Assembly (NCBI RefSeq): GCF_900215315.1
Contig: NZ_OBEB01000001.1
Location: forward strand, 744,001 to 808,000
Origin: Arsukibacterium tuosuense
GTDB taxonomy: Bacteria; Pseudomonadota; Gammaproteobacteria; Enterobacterales; Alteromonadaceae
Direction: 5' to 3'
Length of the DNA: 64,000 nt
How positions within the stretch are numbered: position 1 is the stretch's first letter; every line of letters begins with the position of its first letter. Below the pieces are notes generated by a model. It made no database searches. It worked only from the letters and a program-made list of their open reading frames with translations, and was not told where the DNA came from. A program made the position numbers and the translations under genes. This document shows, piece by piece, positions 45,366-54,632 of the stretch.

Positions 45366-45902
45366 TTAACCCTGCTCAGCATTATCTGTTGCCAGCTCTG
45401 GCACTTCGTCTACCTGTACAGCTACTTTACTCAGCTCGTCGGCAGAGAATATCCGGCTAAGCTTTAATAAAATAAGAAAGGCATCATCATGTTTTGCCAT
45501 GCCATAAATAAAGGCACTGTTAATCCGGTTGCCAATACGTGGCGGCGGGCTGATATCTTTAATAGCGATATCCACCACTTCTTTTACTTCATCCGCCATT
45601 ATGCCCAAAGGGGTCGACTCACCATCAATATCGACATGGATAATAATGATGCAGGTATCCAGGGTAGGTGGTTTAGCCGGCATATCAAAATGCTTGCCTA
45701 AATCCACTACCGGGATCACCTTGCCGCGCAGATTTATTACCCCCAACATGTAGTCCGGAGTTCTGGGTACTTTGGTTACCTGACGAAATTCCAGCACCTC
45801 CTGAATACCACTGATTTCAACGCCAAACCATTCGTTATCGAGCATAAACGAAAGTACTTGCAGGTTACTGACGTCATGATGTGCTAACTGATGTTTTTCC
45901 AT
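45366..45902 (-). CDS. cheW: Chemotaxis coupling protein CheW
   Basis: A 178-residue adaptor that links receptors to CheA. The CheW fold runs from about 12 to 155, with FGVEISGIQEVLEF, MLGVINLRGKVIPVVDLGKHF and the late VVDIAIKDISPPP. GAGGTGAATC precedes the ATG. It lies between mcp and cheR in the operon, 8 bp after mcp. Confidence 0.95.
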   Translation of the reverse strand: MEKHQLAHHDVSNLQVLSFMLDNEWFGVEISGIQEVLEFRQVTKVPRTPDYMLGVINLRGKVIPVVDLGKHFDMPAKPPTLDTCIIIIHVDIDGESTPLGIMADEVKEVVDIAIKDISPPPRIGNRINSAFIYGMAKHDDAFLILLKLSRIFSADELSKVAVQVDEVPELATDNAEQG

Positions 45903-45910
45903 GATTCACC

Positions 45911-47572
45911 TCAATAACGCACAAAATCTTCATCATCATCCAAATCCAACGCAACACCACCGGCGCTTGCCAGTTTAGCCGACAGCGGACGTTTTTTCAT
46001 TGGCTGATTCTTTTGTCCTTCTTTGCTCTTGCGGCCTGTTGTCGTTTTCACGCCAGGTTGGTTATCAACCCGGAAAAACTCGACCGAGGCATTCATTTGC
46101 TCAGCCTGAGCAGACAGCTCTTCAGAGGTTGCCGCCAGCTCTTCTGCGGAAGCGGCAGATTGCTGCACTACCTGGTCCAGTTGCTGTAAGGCACGGTTAA
46201 TTTCAGCTGCGCCTTTGTCCTGCTCTAAGGCAGCAGCGCTAATTTCCTGTACTAAATCTGACGTGCGCTGAATATTCGGCACCAGCTCGGCCAGCATAGC
46301 TCCGGCCTTTTCCGATACATCCAGGCTGTTTTTTGAGCGCTCAACAATTTCACCGGCAGCTTTCTGGCTGCGCTCGGCCAGTTTCCGCACTTCTGCAGCT
46401 ACTACGGTAAAGCCTTTGCCATGCTCACCAGCCCGCGCAGCTTCAATAGCGGCGTTCAGCGCCAGCAAGTTCGTTTGCCGCGCTATCTCACTGATAATGC
46501 CTATTTTTTCAACAATATCTTTCATTGCCGTCACTGAACTGCGTACCGCTTCACCGGTTGAGTCGGCGTCAGTGGCAGCTTTACGGGCAATTTGCTCTGT
46601 TTGCCGGGCGTTATCTGCCGTCTGCGAAATATTGGCGCTCATCTGCTCCATACTTGATGAAATTTCTTCCAGTGAGGCGGCCTGCTCGGTCGCCCCCTGC
46701 GCAATCTGCTGACCAGTACTGCTAAGCTCAATACTGCCGGCAGTGACGTTGCCAGATGACTCCTTAATCTCACCGACTATTTCCCGCAATTTGCCATTCA
46801 TATTGCGCAGTACACCATAAATGTCAGCATCAGAGGCATTAGGGTTAAACTGCTGATTTAAGTCACCCTCACCGATAGCCACGGCTAACCGGCTTACCAA
46901 ATTTATCCGCAAAATAATAATTACAGCGGCTAATACAGCCAGAATAAAAGACACCAATAAGGTGGTAAGCAAGCGGGTTCTGGTTTCCTGATAGCGCAGC
47001 TCAGCCCGTTGTTGCGAATCAACCATATCCAGTTCGTTAATTTCCACCAGTTTACGAACCGCGGTTTCAACCGTGTTCAGTGCAGGTACGCCTTTACTTT
47101 CCAACAGTAGATAGGCCTCACGGTCTGTGCGGTCTATATCTTCTTTGTTGGCACCAGAATCTTCTGTCAGTGCTGAAATCGAGCGCACTTGCCGCGCAAC
47201 TGCCCGGTACTCTGCCAGCGCTGTTTTAAGGGTTTGCAGCACCTCCTTGCCTTCAGCACTTACCAACGCCTCAAGCTCAGGCAGGCGCTGATCAAATTTT
47301 GTCGTCGTTTCACCAATCGCCATTTCAAACTGCGTCTTCCTGTCTGCGGTAAACGCAATAATGTAATCTTTTTGTAGCCGGTCCAGCTCCAGTAAATTAG
47401 CCCGGATCTGGCCGGATAGCCGCACCTTGGCCGCCGGGCCGTCTATGGTTTCGTTTAAGCGATCCCGCGCCCGGTCTAAGGCGCTTAAGCCCATATAACT
47501 GGTAACCGCCAGCAGGGCAATCAGCAGCGCAAATGCGATGTACAGCAGTGTTTTAATGCCTATGCGTATCAT
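45911..47572 (-). CDS. Methyl-accepting chemotaxis protein with 4HB-like sensor
   Basis: A 553-residue receptor encoded inside the che operon. A transmembrane helix (about 8-30) is followed by a periplasmic four-helix-bundle-like domain (about 35-200), a second helix (about 202-222) and a HAMP segment. The signalling rod has the tip [21 protein letters not shown]. The last residues, after a flexible basic linker, are acidic-aromatic (DDDEDFVRY). This resembles the receptor-tail tethers that recruit CheR or CheD but differs from the E. coli NWETF type. It is probably the dedicated receptor of this system. Confidence 0.92.
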   Translation of the reverse strand: MIRIGIKTLLYIAFALLIALLAVTSYMGLSALDRARDRLNETIDGPAAKVRLSGQIRANLLELDRLQKDYIIAFTADRKTQFEMAIGETTTKFDQRLPELEALVSAEGKEVLQTLKTALAEYRAVARQVRSISALTEDSGANKEDIDRTDREAYLLLESKGVPALNTVETAVRKLVEINELDMVDSQQRAELRYQETRTRLLTTLLVSFILAVLAAVIIILRINLVSRLAVAIGEGDLNQQFNPNASDADIYGVLRNMNGKLREIVGEIKESSGNVTAGSIELSSTGQQIAQGATEQAASLEEISSSMEQMSANISQTADNARQTEQIARKAATDADSTGEAVRSSVTAMKDIVEKIGIISEIARQTNLLALNAAIEAARAGEHGKGFTVVAAEVRKLAERSQKAAGEIVERSKNSLDVSEKAGAMLAELVPNIQRTSDLVQEISAAALEQDKGAAEINRALQQLDQVVQQSAASAEELAATSEELSAQAEQMNASVEFFRVDNQPGVKTTTGRKSKEGQKNQPMKKRPLSAKLASAGGVALDLDDDEDFVRY

Positions 47573-47589
47573 GTTATCGATCCTTTTGC

Positions 47590-49644
47590 TTAATTATTCA
47601 TGTCACGCTTGCGCGCTGTTACAGCCAGCGACAACAAGTCCAGAATCATTGCTATGCCACCATCGCCAAGAATGGTAGCGCCCATAACACCTGGCGCATC
47701 CCGGTATAACCGACCGAGATTTCGGATTACAGTCTGATGATTGCCTATTACTTCATCAACCGTAATGCCAATGGCTTCGTCGCCTACCCGCACTATCACG
47801 GTTTGCTCAATAGCGGGCCGCTTACCTGGCAGACTGAATTTGTCGCGCAGCCGCAGCCGCGGTATCAGCTGGCCACGGTGCTGTATCAAGCAAGTATCGC
47901 TGCGGGGGTGCGCCTCGGTTTCTATGGTCTCAATACATTCCTCAACCATATTAAGTGGCACAATAAAGCGCTGCTCAGACACTGCCACCATAAGGCCATC
48001 GATTATTGATAACGTCATCGGTAGCAGAATGCGAAAACGGGTGCCCTTGCCGGGCTCGGATTCAATATGAATTTGTCCCTGCAGGGCATCTATCGCGCTT
48101 CTTACCACATCCATGCCAACACCGCGGCCGGAGACATCAGACACCTTGTCTGCGGTGGAAAAACCGGCAGCAAATATCAGCGGGTAAATGTCCGACACGT
48201 CCAGCACAGCATCTTCTGCAACCAAGCCACGTTCAGTAGCCTTGGCCAGAATTTTTTCTGGATCAAGACCTTTGCCATCATCCGTTATCTCAATCAGGAT
48301 CTGGCCCTGATAATGACTGGCCGATAAGCTGATAACACCTTTTTCCGGTTTACCGGCTAAGCGGCGCTGCTCTGGGTTTTCAATGCCATGGTCCAGGCTG
48401 TTGCGCAGCATATGCACTAACGGGTCTGCCAGTTTGTCCAGCACCACCTTGTCAAGCTCAGTCTCAGCACCGTTGGTTTCCAGTAACACTTCTTTGCCTA
48501 AGTCGCGGCTTAAATCTCTTACCAGACGGCGAAAACGGGCGAAGGTGCTGCCAATAGGCAGCATCCGGATATCAAAAGCAATATCACGTAAACCATTGGA
48601 CAAACGATTCAGCTCTTCGGCCAGCTCCGCTAAGCGATCATTGCCGCTACTTAGCGCCAGCTGATCCAGACTGGCCTGCAAAATCACCAGTTCCCCCACC
48701 TGATCCATCAACGCGTCCAGTTTGTGTTGCGGCACCCGGATGCTTTGCTCTTCGCTGCTGCCAGCCTGATTACGGATATATTGCTGCTCGGCCAGGGCGC
48801 GCTGCACCTGTTCGGGCTTTACCAGACCGGAACCGCTTAGTAGCTCACCGGTTTTTGGTTGGCTTTGCAGAATCTCGTCAACGACTTTGGCTTCAACTAC
48901 GCCCTGGGCAACCAGCAAATCGCCCAGCCGGTGTGCTTCTTCCGGCTCTATTTTGACAATCTGCACTGACCAGTCTTCATTGACAAAAATAAACGCATCA
49001 GCGATGGCGTCTTTGTTTTTCGTGGTTGATAACAGTACCTGTAGATGCAAATAGCAGCTTTCCGGGTCAAAATTGTCTGCCACAAAAGTGTCAGAAAAAA
49101 AGCAGGTTGTATGACAGCTTCCCAGCTCATTCAGCTCACGCAGCACAGGAAATATATCCAGCCCCTCACAGAACGACTGCTGATGCGGTTTAATATCGAT
49201 ACGATAAAGCTGAACCTTAACGGTCTTTGTTGATTTTTTCTGCGTTGCCGCCACTGGCGCGGCAACCATGTTTGCCGGCATTACATCGGCCAGTTTCGCC
49301 AGGATAGTTTCACTTATCAGGGTTAATTCAGCGCCGGGCTCGGTATTTAGCAACAAATCACCAATGTGATCGGCAGCCTGCAGTACCCATTGGCAAAGCT
49401 CTGGCGTTAGTGCCACTTTGCCATTACGAACTGACTCAAACAGGTTTTCCAGATGGTGAGTAAAGTAGGACAGATGATCAAATCCCACCATGCCGGCCGA
49501 GCCTTTTATGGTGTGCATCGCTCTGAACGCGGCGGCTATCTGACCAGCGTTATCCGGCTCAAGCTCCAAATCCAGCAATGCCTGCTCCAGGGCATCTAAA
49601 TGCTCTTTCGCTTCTGCTCTGAAGGTATTAATTGGATCTGTCAT
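47590..49644 (-). CDS. cheA: Chemotaxis histidine kinase CheA
   Basis: A 684-residue kinase. HPt domain (1-120) with His44 in [11 protein letters not shown]; a P2-like region (about 140-230, from [10 protein letters not shown]); two MshEN-like repeats (239-262 and 264-287, the first beginning RLGDLLV); dimerisation P3 (about 300-360); the ATPase domain with N-box [21 protein letters not shown] and [10 protein letters not shown]; and the CheW-like P5 with LRLRDKF. It starts phosphorylation of CheY and CheB. The true start is the ATG at 49644, five bases after GGAGG; a TTG four codons upstream lies across that site. It overlaps the STAS gene by 17 bp. Confidence 0.95.
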   Translation of the reverse strand: MTDPINTFRAEAKEHLDALEQALLDLELEPDNAGQIAAAFRAMHTIKGSAGMVGFDHLSYFTHHLENLFESVRNGKVALTPELCQWVLQAADHIGDLLLNTEPGAELTLISETILAKLADVMPANMVAAPVAATQKKSTKTVKVQLYRIDIKPHQQSFCEGLDIFPVLRELNELGSCHTTCFFSDTFVADNFDPESCYLHLQVLLSTTKNKDAIADAFIFVNEDWSVQIVKIEPEEAHRLGDLLVAQGVVEAKVVDEILQSQPKTGELLSGSGLVKPEQVQRALAEQQYIRNQAGSSEEQSIRVPQHKLDALMDQVGELVILQASLDQLALSSGNDRLAELAEELNRLSNGLRDIAFDIRMLPIGSTFARFRRLVRDLSRDLGKEVLLETNGAETELDKVVLDKLADPLVHMLRNSLDHGIENPEQRRLAGKPEKGVISLSASHYQGQILIEITDDGKGLDPEKILAKATERGLVAEDAVLDVSDIYPLIFAAGFSTADKVSDVSGRGVGMDVVRSAIDALQGQIHIESEPGKGTRFRILLPMTLSIIDGLMVAVSEQRFIVPLNMVEECIETIETEAHPRSDTCLIQHRGQLIPRLRLRDKFSLPGKRPAIEQTVIVRVGDEAIGITVDEVIGNHQTVIRNLGRLYRDAPGVMGATILGDGGIAMILDLLSLAVTARKRDMNN

Positions 49645-49921
49645 TTTCGCCTCCAATCAACTCTGTTAATCCCATCAAACTAAGTTGCTCAAGACAAAAG
49701 GCGTTTGGCTCTAACAGCTGTAAGCGCTGCTCCCGGATTAAACCACGCTGCGCTAAACTCATTAACCATTGCATACCGGCAGCATCCAGCTCGGCTAACT
49801 GTTGTAGATCAATAATTAAGTGCTGGTTATTGCTCAGACTGGTTTGCAGGGTATCCTCCAGCTGACGGACATCGAAAATGGTCAGGCTGGCCGGCGCTAA
49901 ACGAATGTCATCAGTTTGCAT
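49628..49921 (-). CDS. STAS-domain protein in the che operon
   Basis: A 97-residue protein made of one STAS domain (anti-anti-sigma/SpoIIAA fold): LTIFDVRQLEDTL, HLIIDLQQLAELDAAGMQWL and the LLEPNAFCLEQLSLMGL C-terminal helix. In SpoIIAA-like proteins a Ser or Thr sits in the D-S/T-x-G/A-M loop. Here the loop reads LDAAGMQWL with Ala in place of it, so phosphorylation there is unlikely. STAS proteins occur in some chemosensory operons of gammaproteobacteria; their role is unclear. Its end overlaps the start of cheA and it begins 10 bp after cheY. Confidence 0.9.
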   Translation of the reverse strand: MQTDDIRLAPASLTIFDVRQLEDTLQTSLSNNQHLIIDLQQLAELDAAGMQWLMSLAQRGLIREQRLQLLEPNAFCLEQLSLMGLTELIGGENDRSN

Positions 49922-49931
49922 AGTCTTAGCC

Positions 49932-50297
49932 TCAGGCCAGTTTAGTTACGGCAGAGAGCAATAACTCCGGCTTAAACGGCTTTACCAGCCAGGCTTTTAC
50001 GCCTATGGCTTTGCCTTCGGCTTTTTTATCTTCGCCCGATTCTGTCGTCAGCATCAGCACCGGGGTAAAACGATATTCCGCTTTCGCCTTAGCTGCTTTA
50101 ACAAAACTTAAGCCGTCCATATTGGGCATATTGACGTCACTGACTATCAGATGAACCTTTTTGTTATCATCTAACTTTTTCAGTGCATCCACACCATCTA
50201 CGGCTTCAATCACCTGATGTCCGGCACTTTTCAACGCCAGTGACACCACTTGTCTGACCGATGCGGAATCATCAACAACCAGGATGGTTTTACTCAT
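49932..50297 (-). CDS. cheY: Chemotaxis response regulator CheY
   Basis: A 121-residue single receiver domain: acidic pair Asp9-Asp10 in LVVDDSAS, phospho-acceptor Asp54 in IVSDVNMPNMDG, Thr in LMLTTESG (about 84) and Lys in LVKPF (about 106). Phosphorylated by the CheA of the operon. Whether its output is the flagellar motor, pili or another target cannot be read here; no flagellar genes are in the window. It lies 15 bp after the receptor-like gene. Confidence 0.95.
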   Translation of the reverse strand: MSKTILVVDDSASVRQVVSLALKSAGHQVIEAVDGVDALKKLDDNKKVHLIVSDVNMPNMDGLSFVKAAKAKAEYRFTPVLMLTTESGEDKKAEGKAIGVKAWLVKPFKPELLLSAVTKLA

Positions 50298-50312
50298 CAG
50301 TTTTTTCCTCGA

Positions 50313-51509
50313 TTAAAAAAAAGTTAATTCAGATTCAGTATTTCTGTAGTCTTGATGCAACATACCAAGCGCCTTGCGCTCTAAATCGGTGGTGGCTCTG
50401 CTTTGCATGTGTTCCAGTAGCTCAGTTGCACTGGCCAGTAAACCCAATTTGTTGTATTTATTGCGCTCCAACAATTGCTGTAGCTCTTCCAGGGCTTCAT
50501 TGGTGTGCTGCAACACCTGGCTTAACCGGTCCTGAAACTGCAGATGGTACACCACTTCCTGCATATGGCCGGCTACCTGTTGCCGTAGTGCCAGCAAGCT
50601 ACTGGTATCACTGCTGATAACATCCAGCTCGCTGCTGATCTGCGCCATTGTGCTGTCTATTACACCCAGATTTTGCTGTTGTTGGCCCCGGCTTTCTGTG
50701 ACAGAGGTGCGAGCCTGCCCTATTGCCGCTTTTAGCTGCTCACCAAATTCATTTACTGAACTATTAATTTGCTGGCCAATCTCCGCAGAAAAATTAGCAA
50801 GCTTACGCACCTCGTCGGCTACTACGGCAAAACCGCGGCCAGCCTCGCCGGCTCTGGCTGCCTCAATAGCTGCATTTAACGACAATAAGTTAATTTGTGA
50901 GGCAATTTTCTGCACCTCGCTTACCCGGCCTTCCACACTCTGCAAACCACTGACCAGTTGCTCCAGCACATTTAAGGTTTCAGTGTCACGCTTGCCGCCG
51001 GTTTCTATAGCTACTTTCAGTGTGTCAAAACTATCCCTGGCGGCCAGCGCTACTTTATTAATCCGCTGCTGGCGCTGTTGCACCGCATCATCATTTGCGT
51101 TCTGCATTCCTTGCTCAACTGCAAAATTAATATCGCTAAAATGTTCACTGAGTGCCTGAGTGGCATTGGTCATATCCTCATTACTGGTTGCCAGAATGCA
51201 CTGCCAGACTGGCAGCACCGCATCAAGGTTGTCCATCAGACAGTTATAAGCAGCCTCATATTCTGGCGGGGGCACTTTCTTCAGCAACTGGCGGTGGGCC
51301 TGTTGTTGCTGCAACAGACTGCTGTGTTGGCGATTGAATTGAAACTGATAAAAAATGACCAGGGATAATAGTGAAGCCGCATTTAGCAACAACGCATAAA
51401 CACTCGCAGAAACGGCATATTGGGCGGTCAGGGCGACGATAATGCCAGTAGCGGCTACCAGCTTTGATACAGGCGGGCTTTTAGTGGCGTCGCTAACCAT
51501 AAATTCCAT
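50313..51509 (-). CDS. Receptor-like signalling protein with CheZ-like motif
   Basis: A 398-residue protein. Two closely spaced transmembrane helices (about 15-35 and 38-56) have almost no periplasmic loop, then a long cytoplasmic coiled-coil with the receptor tip [18 protein letters not shown]. After the rod comes [14 protein letters not shown], in which Asp327 and Gln331 have the D-x3-Q spacing of the CheZ active site (FQDLTGQV in enterobacteria), and the protein ends in TESELTFF. It is the first gene of the che operon, directly before cheY. I choose the ATG at 51509 because GAGGAG lies upstream of it; an ATG at 51542 is also possible. Confidence 0.8.
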   Translation of the reverse strand: MEFMVSDATKSPPVSKLVAATGIIVALTAQYAVSASVYALLLNAASLLSLVIFYQFQFNRQHSSLLQQQQAHRQLLKKVPPPEYEAAYNCLMDNLDAVLPVWQCILATSNEDMTNATQALSEHFSDINFAVEQGMQNANDDAVQQRQQRINKVALAARDSFDTLKVAIETGGKRDTETLNVLEQLVSGLQSVEGRVSEVQKIASQINLLSLNAAIEAARAGEAGRGFAVVADEVRKLANFSAEIGQQINSSVNEFGEQLKAAIGQARTSVTESRGQQQQNLGVIDSTMAQISSELDVISSDTSSLLALRQQVAGHMQEVVYHLQFQDRLSQVLQHTNEALEELQQLLERNKYNKLGLLASATELLEHMQSRATTDLERKALGMLHQDYRNTESELTFF

Positions 51510-51595
51510 ACTTGTCAGTCTCCTCAACCGAACTATTTTCATTTGTTGCGCTGATCTGCAGCGGATAATAGGTAGTATTGTAGGCTGCGCCTATT

Positions 51596-51607
51596 GGTAA
51601 AATTACC
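51596..51607. promoter_or_regulatory. Palindrome in the divergent region between the che operon and a regulator gene
   Basis: GGTAA-AA-TTACC, 87 bp before the receptor-like start and 150 bp before the LuxR-type regulator. It could bind a regulator serving both directions, for example the regulator itself. A second inverted repeat (CCTA-N7-TAGG, 52405-52419) lies before the EAL-protein gene. Neither can be assigned. Confidence 0.3.
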
Positions 51608-51756
51608 TAATTTCACAGTGAGAGGATTAAGTATTATTTGTTACAGCTGAATAAATATGTGCTGGTTTGGCGGATAAAGCAGCAGCAAAACTGGCGTAAA
51701 TTGCTGAAAGCTGGTACCTTTACAAAAATTGCAAATAAGCACGACTTATTTTATAA

Positions 51757-52383
51757 ATGCCTAATATAAATAGTAAAATTTATATCGTTGACGATGATGA
51801 ACTGGTTCTGGAAACACTAAAAAACGTGCTGTTTTGTTCCGGTTATACCGTCAAAACCTATTTAACTGCCACAACCTTTTTAGCAAACGTAAAAGATGTC
51901 CAGCAAGGCTGCTTAATCGTGGATCTGCGGATGCCAGAAATAGACGGGCTTGAACTGCAGCAACGTTTACGGCAACAACAGATTGATTTACCGGTTATTT
52001 TTTTAAGTGGTGCTGCCGATATTGATTCAGCCGTGCAGGCTATGGCCAGCGGCGCTTTTACGTTCTTACAAAAACCTGTCAGTAATCCGGTGCTGCTGGA
52101 AACCATCCAAACAGCAATAGCGCAGCATCACTTAAAACGCACTCAGGCTGAACCGGTAAAAGCAGCCCGTCAGGCATTGAGTGCTTTATCAGAGCGCGAA
52201 CTGGCTATAGCCAGACTGGCGGCTGAAGGCTTATCAGCCACCAGTATTGCTGAAAAACTTTATATTAGCGCCCGCACCGTAGAGGCCCATAAAGCCAGCG
52301 TATTTGTAAAGTTGAATATAAAAACTGTTGCCCAACTGACCCGGTTAGTTGTTTTGGCAAATATTGCAGAGCAAAATACGTAA
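51757..52383 (+). CDS. Response regulator, FixJ/NarL type (REC-LuxR HTH)
   Basis: A 208-residue transcription factor. The receiver has Asp56 in IVDLRMPEIDGLE, with the upstream VDDDE acidic cluster and the QKPVSNP Lys. The DNA-binding domain (about 145-208) shows LSERELAIARLAAEGLS and the recognition helix region SARTVEAHKASVFVKLNI. It lies 60 bp before the EAL-protein gene on the same strand and close to two hybrid kinases, any of which could phosphorylate it. No clear ribosome binding site precedes the ATG. Confidence 0.9.
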   Translation: MPNINSKIYIVDDDELVLETLKNVLFCSGYTVKTYLTATTFLANVKDVQQGCLIVDLRMPEIDGLELQQRLRQQQIDLPVIFLSGAADIDSAVQAMASGAFTFLQKPVSNPVLLETIQTAIAQHHLKRTQAEPVKAARQALSALSERELAIARLAAEGLSATSIAEKLYISARTVEAHKASVFVKLNIKTVAQLTRLVVLANIAEQNT

Positions 52384-52451
52384 ATATACCGATGTGCCGT
52401 CCCCCCTAAAACGTCTAGGCTAAAACCTGTTTAAAGCTGCAGGTGAACAAA

Positions 52452-54632
52452 ATGCTTAAAGTACTGGTACTGGACGACGATGCTGATAATTGCCTGACGC
52501 TGGAGCATATCATCAGGTTTGCCGGACATCAGGTGCAGTCAGTATACGACAGCAGCAGCTTTTTAAGCCTGGTAAGCAGTTGGCGCCCTCAGGTGGTCAT
52601 AGTCGATTTATTACTGGGCGATACTGACGGAATAACCGTGCTAACCGATTTAGCTCCCTCCATTAATAAACCAGATGTAATAGTGCTTAGCGGCGCGCAC
52701 CAACGTTTACTGGAAGCCGCTTCCCGCTCTGCCAGCAGCCATGGCTTCAAAGTGCTGGGCACTCTGGCCAAACCCTTTACGCCAGAAACGTTACGGCAGT
52801 TGCTTGGCAAACATACCACTGCGGCACAACTGAACCAACGCATCCATCAGCCACAAAAAGCCGTTTTGTCTGTTGCGGAGCTGGAACGAGCGTTCGAGCT
52901 GCAAAATTTTTATCTGGTCTACCAACCCAAAATTGACTGCAGAACCAGTAGTCTGGTTGGATTTGAAGCACTGTGCCGCTTAAATTTGCCTGGTTTAGGC
53001 GAAATAAGCCCGGAGCAGTTTATTCCATTGTGTGAGCAACATGGTCTCATCGACCGTCTGACGCAATTTGTCATTAATACGGCGGTGCCCTGGTTTGCCG
53101 GATTTGTGTCAAGCGCCGGCCAACATTCACAAAACCTCAATAACAAGGTGTTAAAACTTGCTATTAATATTTCTGCGCTTAGCATTGCTCATTCAGATAT
53201 TTTTAGCTATCTGATTGCGCAGTGCGCACGTTGCAACGTTGAACCCGGTAATATCATCCTGGAACTGACCGAAACAGCCGCTATGTCTGACCCGATAGCC
53301 TCGCTGGATACGCTTACCCGGCTGCGGCTATATGGCTTTCAGTTATCCATCGATGACTTTGGTACTGGCTACTCATCAATTTTACAGCTGGTCAGGCTGC
53401 CTTTTTCCGAGCTTAAAATTGACAAAAATTTTGTCGGTACTGCGGCAGAAAGCAAAGAATCGCGGCTGGTAATCAGCAGTGTTATCGATATGGCCCATGC
53501 GCTCGGATTGTCCGTGACCGCAGAAGGCATAGAGGACAGGCAGACCCTGGCTTTTTTACAGAAAAAGCACTGTGACTCCGCCCAGGGTTTTTATATCGCC
53601 CGGCCTTTAACACCCAGTCAGGTTGAAGACTGGGTAGTGAGGCATCAGGATGATAAAGAGTTGGCGCGTCTCAAAGCATTGCGGGCGTTGGATATTCTGG
53701 ACTCGGCACCTGAAGAGCGCTTTGACCGGATTATCCGGCTGACCCAACGAATCTTTGCCGTGCCAGTTTGTACCCTGTCATTAGTTGATCAACACCGCAT
53801 CTGGTACAAATCGAAAATTGGCATGAAGCACAATGAAATCGAGCGCAACGGTGCCTTATGCGAACTGGCTATCCGACATAGCGGCAGTTTTTTTGTTGCT
53901 GATACCCTGTTTAATACCGAAACTAACCAGAATAACATGGTGATTGGCAAGCCATTTGTCCGTTTTTATGCCGGCCACGCTATTAAAGCCCCGAATGGTG
54001 TCGTAATAGGCTCATTATGCATGCTGGATTTTGATCCCAGGCCAGTAACAAACTTTGATGCCGAGGCGCTGCAGGACCTGGCAACTATGCTGGAAGACGA
54101 ATTAACGAGGAATAGCAAAATGACCCTGGACCCGCTAACCCAGTTGAAAAACCGTGCCAGTTTTGATAACAGAGCGCTATCGTTGCTTAAACTGTGTCAA
54201 AACCATCAATTACATATGCAACTTGTTAATATTAAAGTTCATTTTGACAGTCCGGAACATGCCGACATTTTTAACCTTTACTATGACCGGATTATCCGGG
54301 AGACCGCAAAGCTGATAAAAAAGAGCTTTGCCGGGGCCGACCTTATTGCCAGAGTTGAAGAAAATAGCTTTATTATTCTGCATGTTGCTCAGGATGCAGA
54401 GTTAATCGAGATGGCGATAACTGCTTTTTTTAATCTGGCAGCGGCTGAACAAGATAAAAAACAGCACAATATACCTTTCAGCTACGCCGCCACCGAGTTG
54501 GACTGTAAAATGGGTGAACTCAGCTCAATACAACAGTTGTATATGAAGCTTGATTTAGCGCAGCAACGCGCGGTTAAATATACCGAGAAGCAAGCCGCCG
54601 TCAATGCGTCTCAAGTTGCGCCAGGGCAGTAA
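52452..54632 (+). CDS. REC-EAL-GAF-degenerate GGDEF protein (c-di-GMP phosphodiesterase)
   Basis: A 726-residue protein. Receiver domain (1-120) with Asp52 in VDLLLGDTDG. EAL domain (about 145-395) with GFEALCRL, ELTETA, DDFGTGYSS, ELKIDKNFV and AEGIED, all needed for c-di-GMP hydrolysis. GAF domain (about 410-555) with HRIWYKSKIGM and GVVIGSLCML. Then a GGDEF-like domain (about 560-720) that begins DPLTQLKNRASFDN, but its signature is replaced by ARVEENSF, so it cannot make c-di-GMP. The EAL-before-GGDEF order is unusual. The ATG at 52452 has AGGTGA five bases upstream. Its end overlaps the convergent kinase gene by 32 bp. Confidence 0.88.
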   Translation: MLKVLVLDDDADNCLTLEHIIRFAGHQVQSVYDSSSFLSLVSSWRPQVVIVDLLLGDTDGITVLTDLAPSINKPDVIVLSGAHQRLLEAASRSASSHGFKVLGTLAKPFTPETLRQLLGKHTTAAQLNQRIHQPQKAVLSVAELERAFELQNFYLVYQPKIDCRTSSLVGFEALCRLNLPGLGEISPEQFIPLCEQHGLIDRLTQFVINTAVPWFAGFVSSAGQHSQNLNNKVLKLAINISALSIAHSDIFSYLIAQCARCNVEPGNIILELTETAAMSDPIASLDTLTRLRLYGFQLSIDDFGTGYSSILQLVRLPFSELKIDKNFVGTAAESKESRLVISSVIDMAHALGLSVTAEGIEDRQTLAFLQKKHCDSAQGFYIARPLTPSQVEDWVVRHQDDKELARLKALRALDILDSAPEERFDRIIRLTQRIFAVPVCTLSLVDQHRIWYKSKIGMKHNEIERNGALCELAIRHSGSFFVADTLFNTETNQNNMVIGKPFVRFYAGHAIKAPNGVVIGSLCMLDFDPRPVTNFDAEALQDLATMLEDELTRNSKMTLDPLTQLKNRASFDNRALSLLKLCQNHQLHMQLVNIKVHFDSPEHADIFNLYYDRIIRETAKLIKKSFAGADLIARVEENSFIILHVAQDAELIEMAITAFFNLAAAEQDKKQHNIPFSYAATELDCKMGELSSIQQLYMKLDLAQQRAVKYTEKQAAVNASQVAPGQ

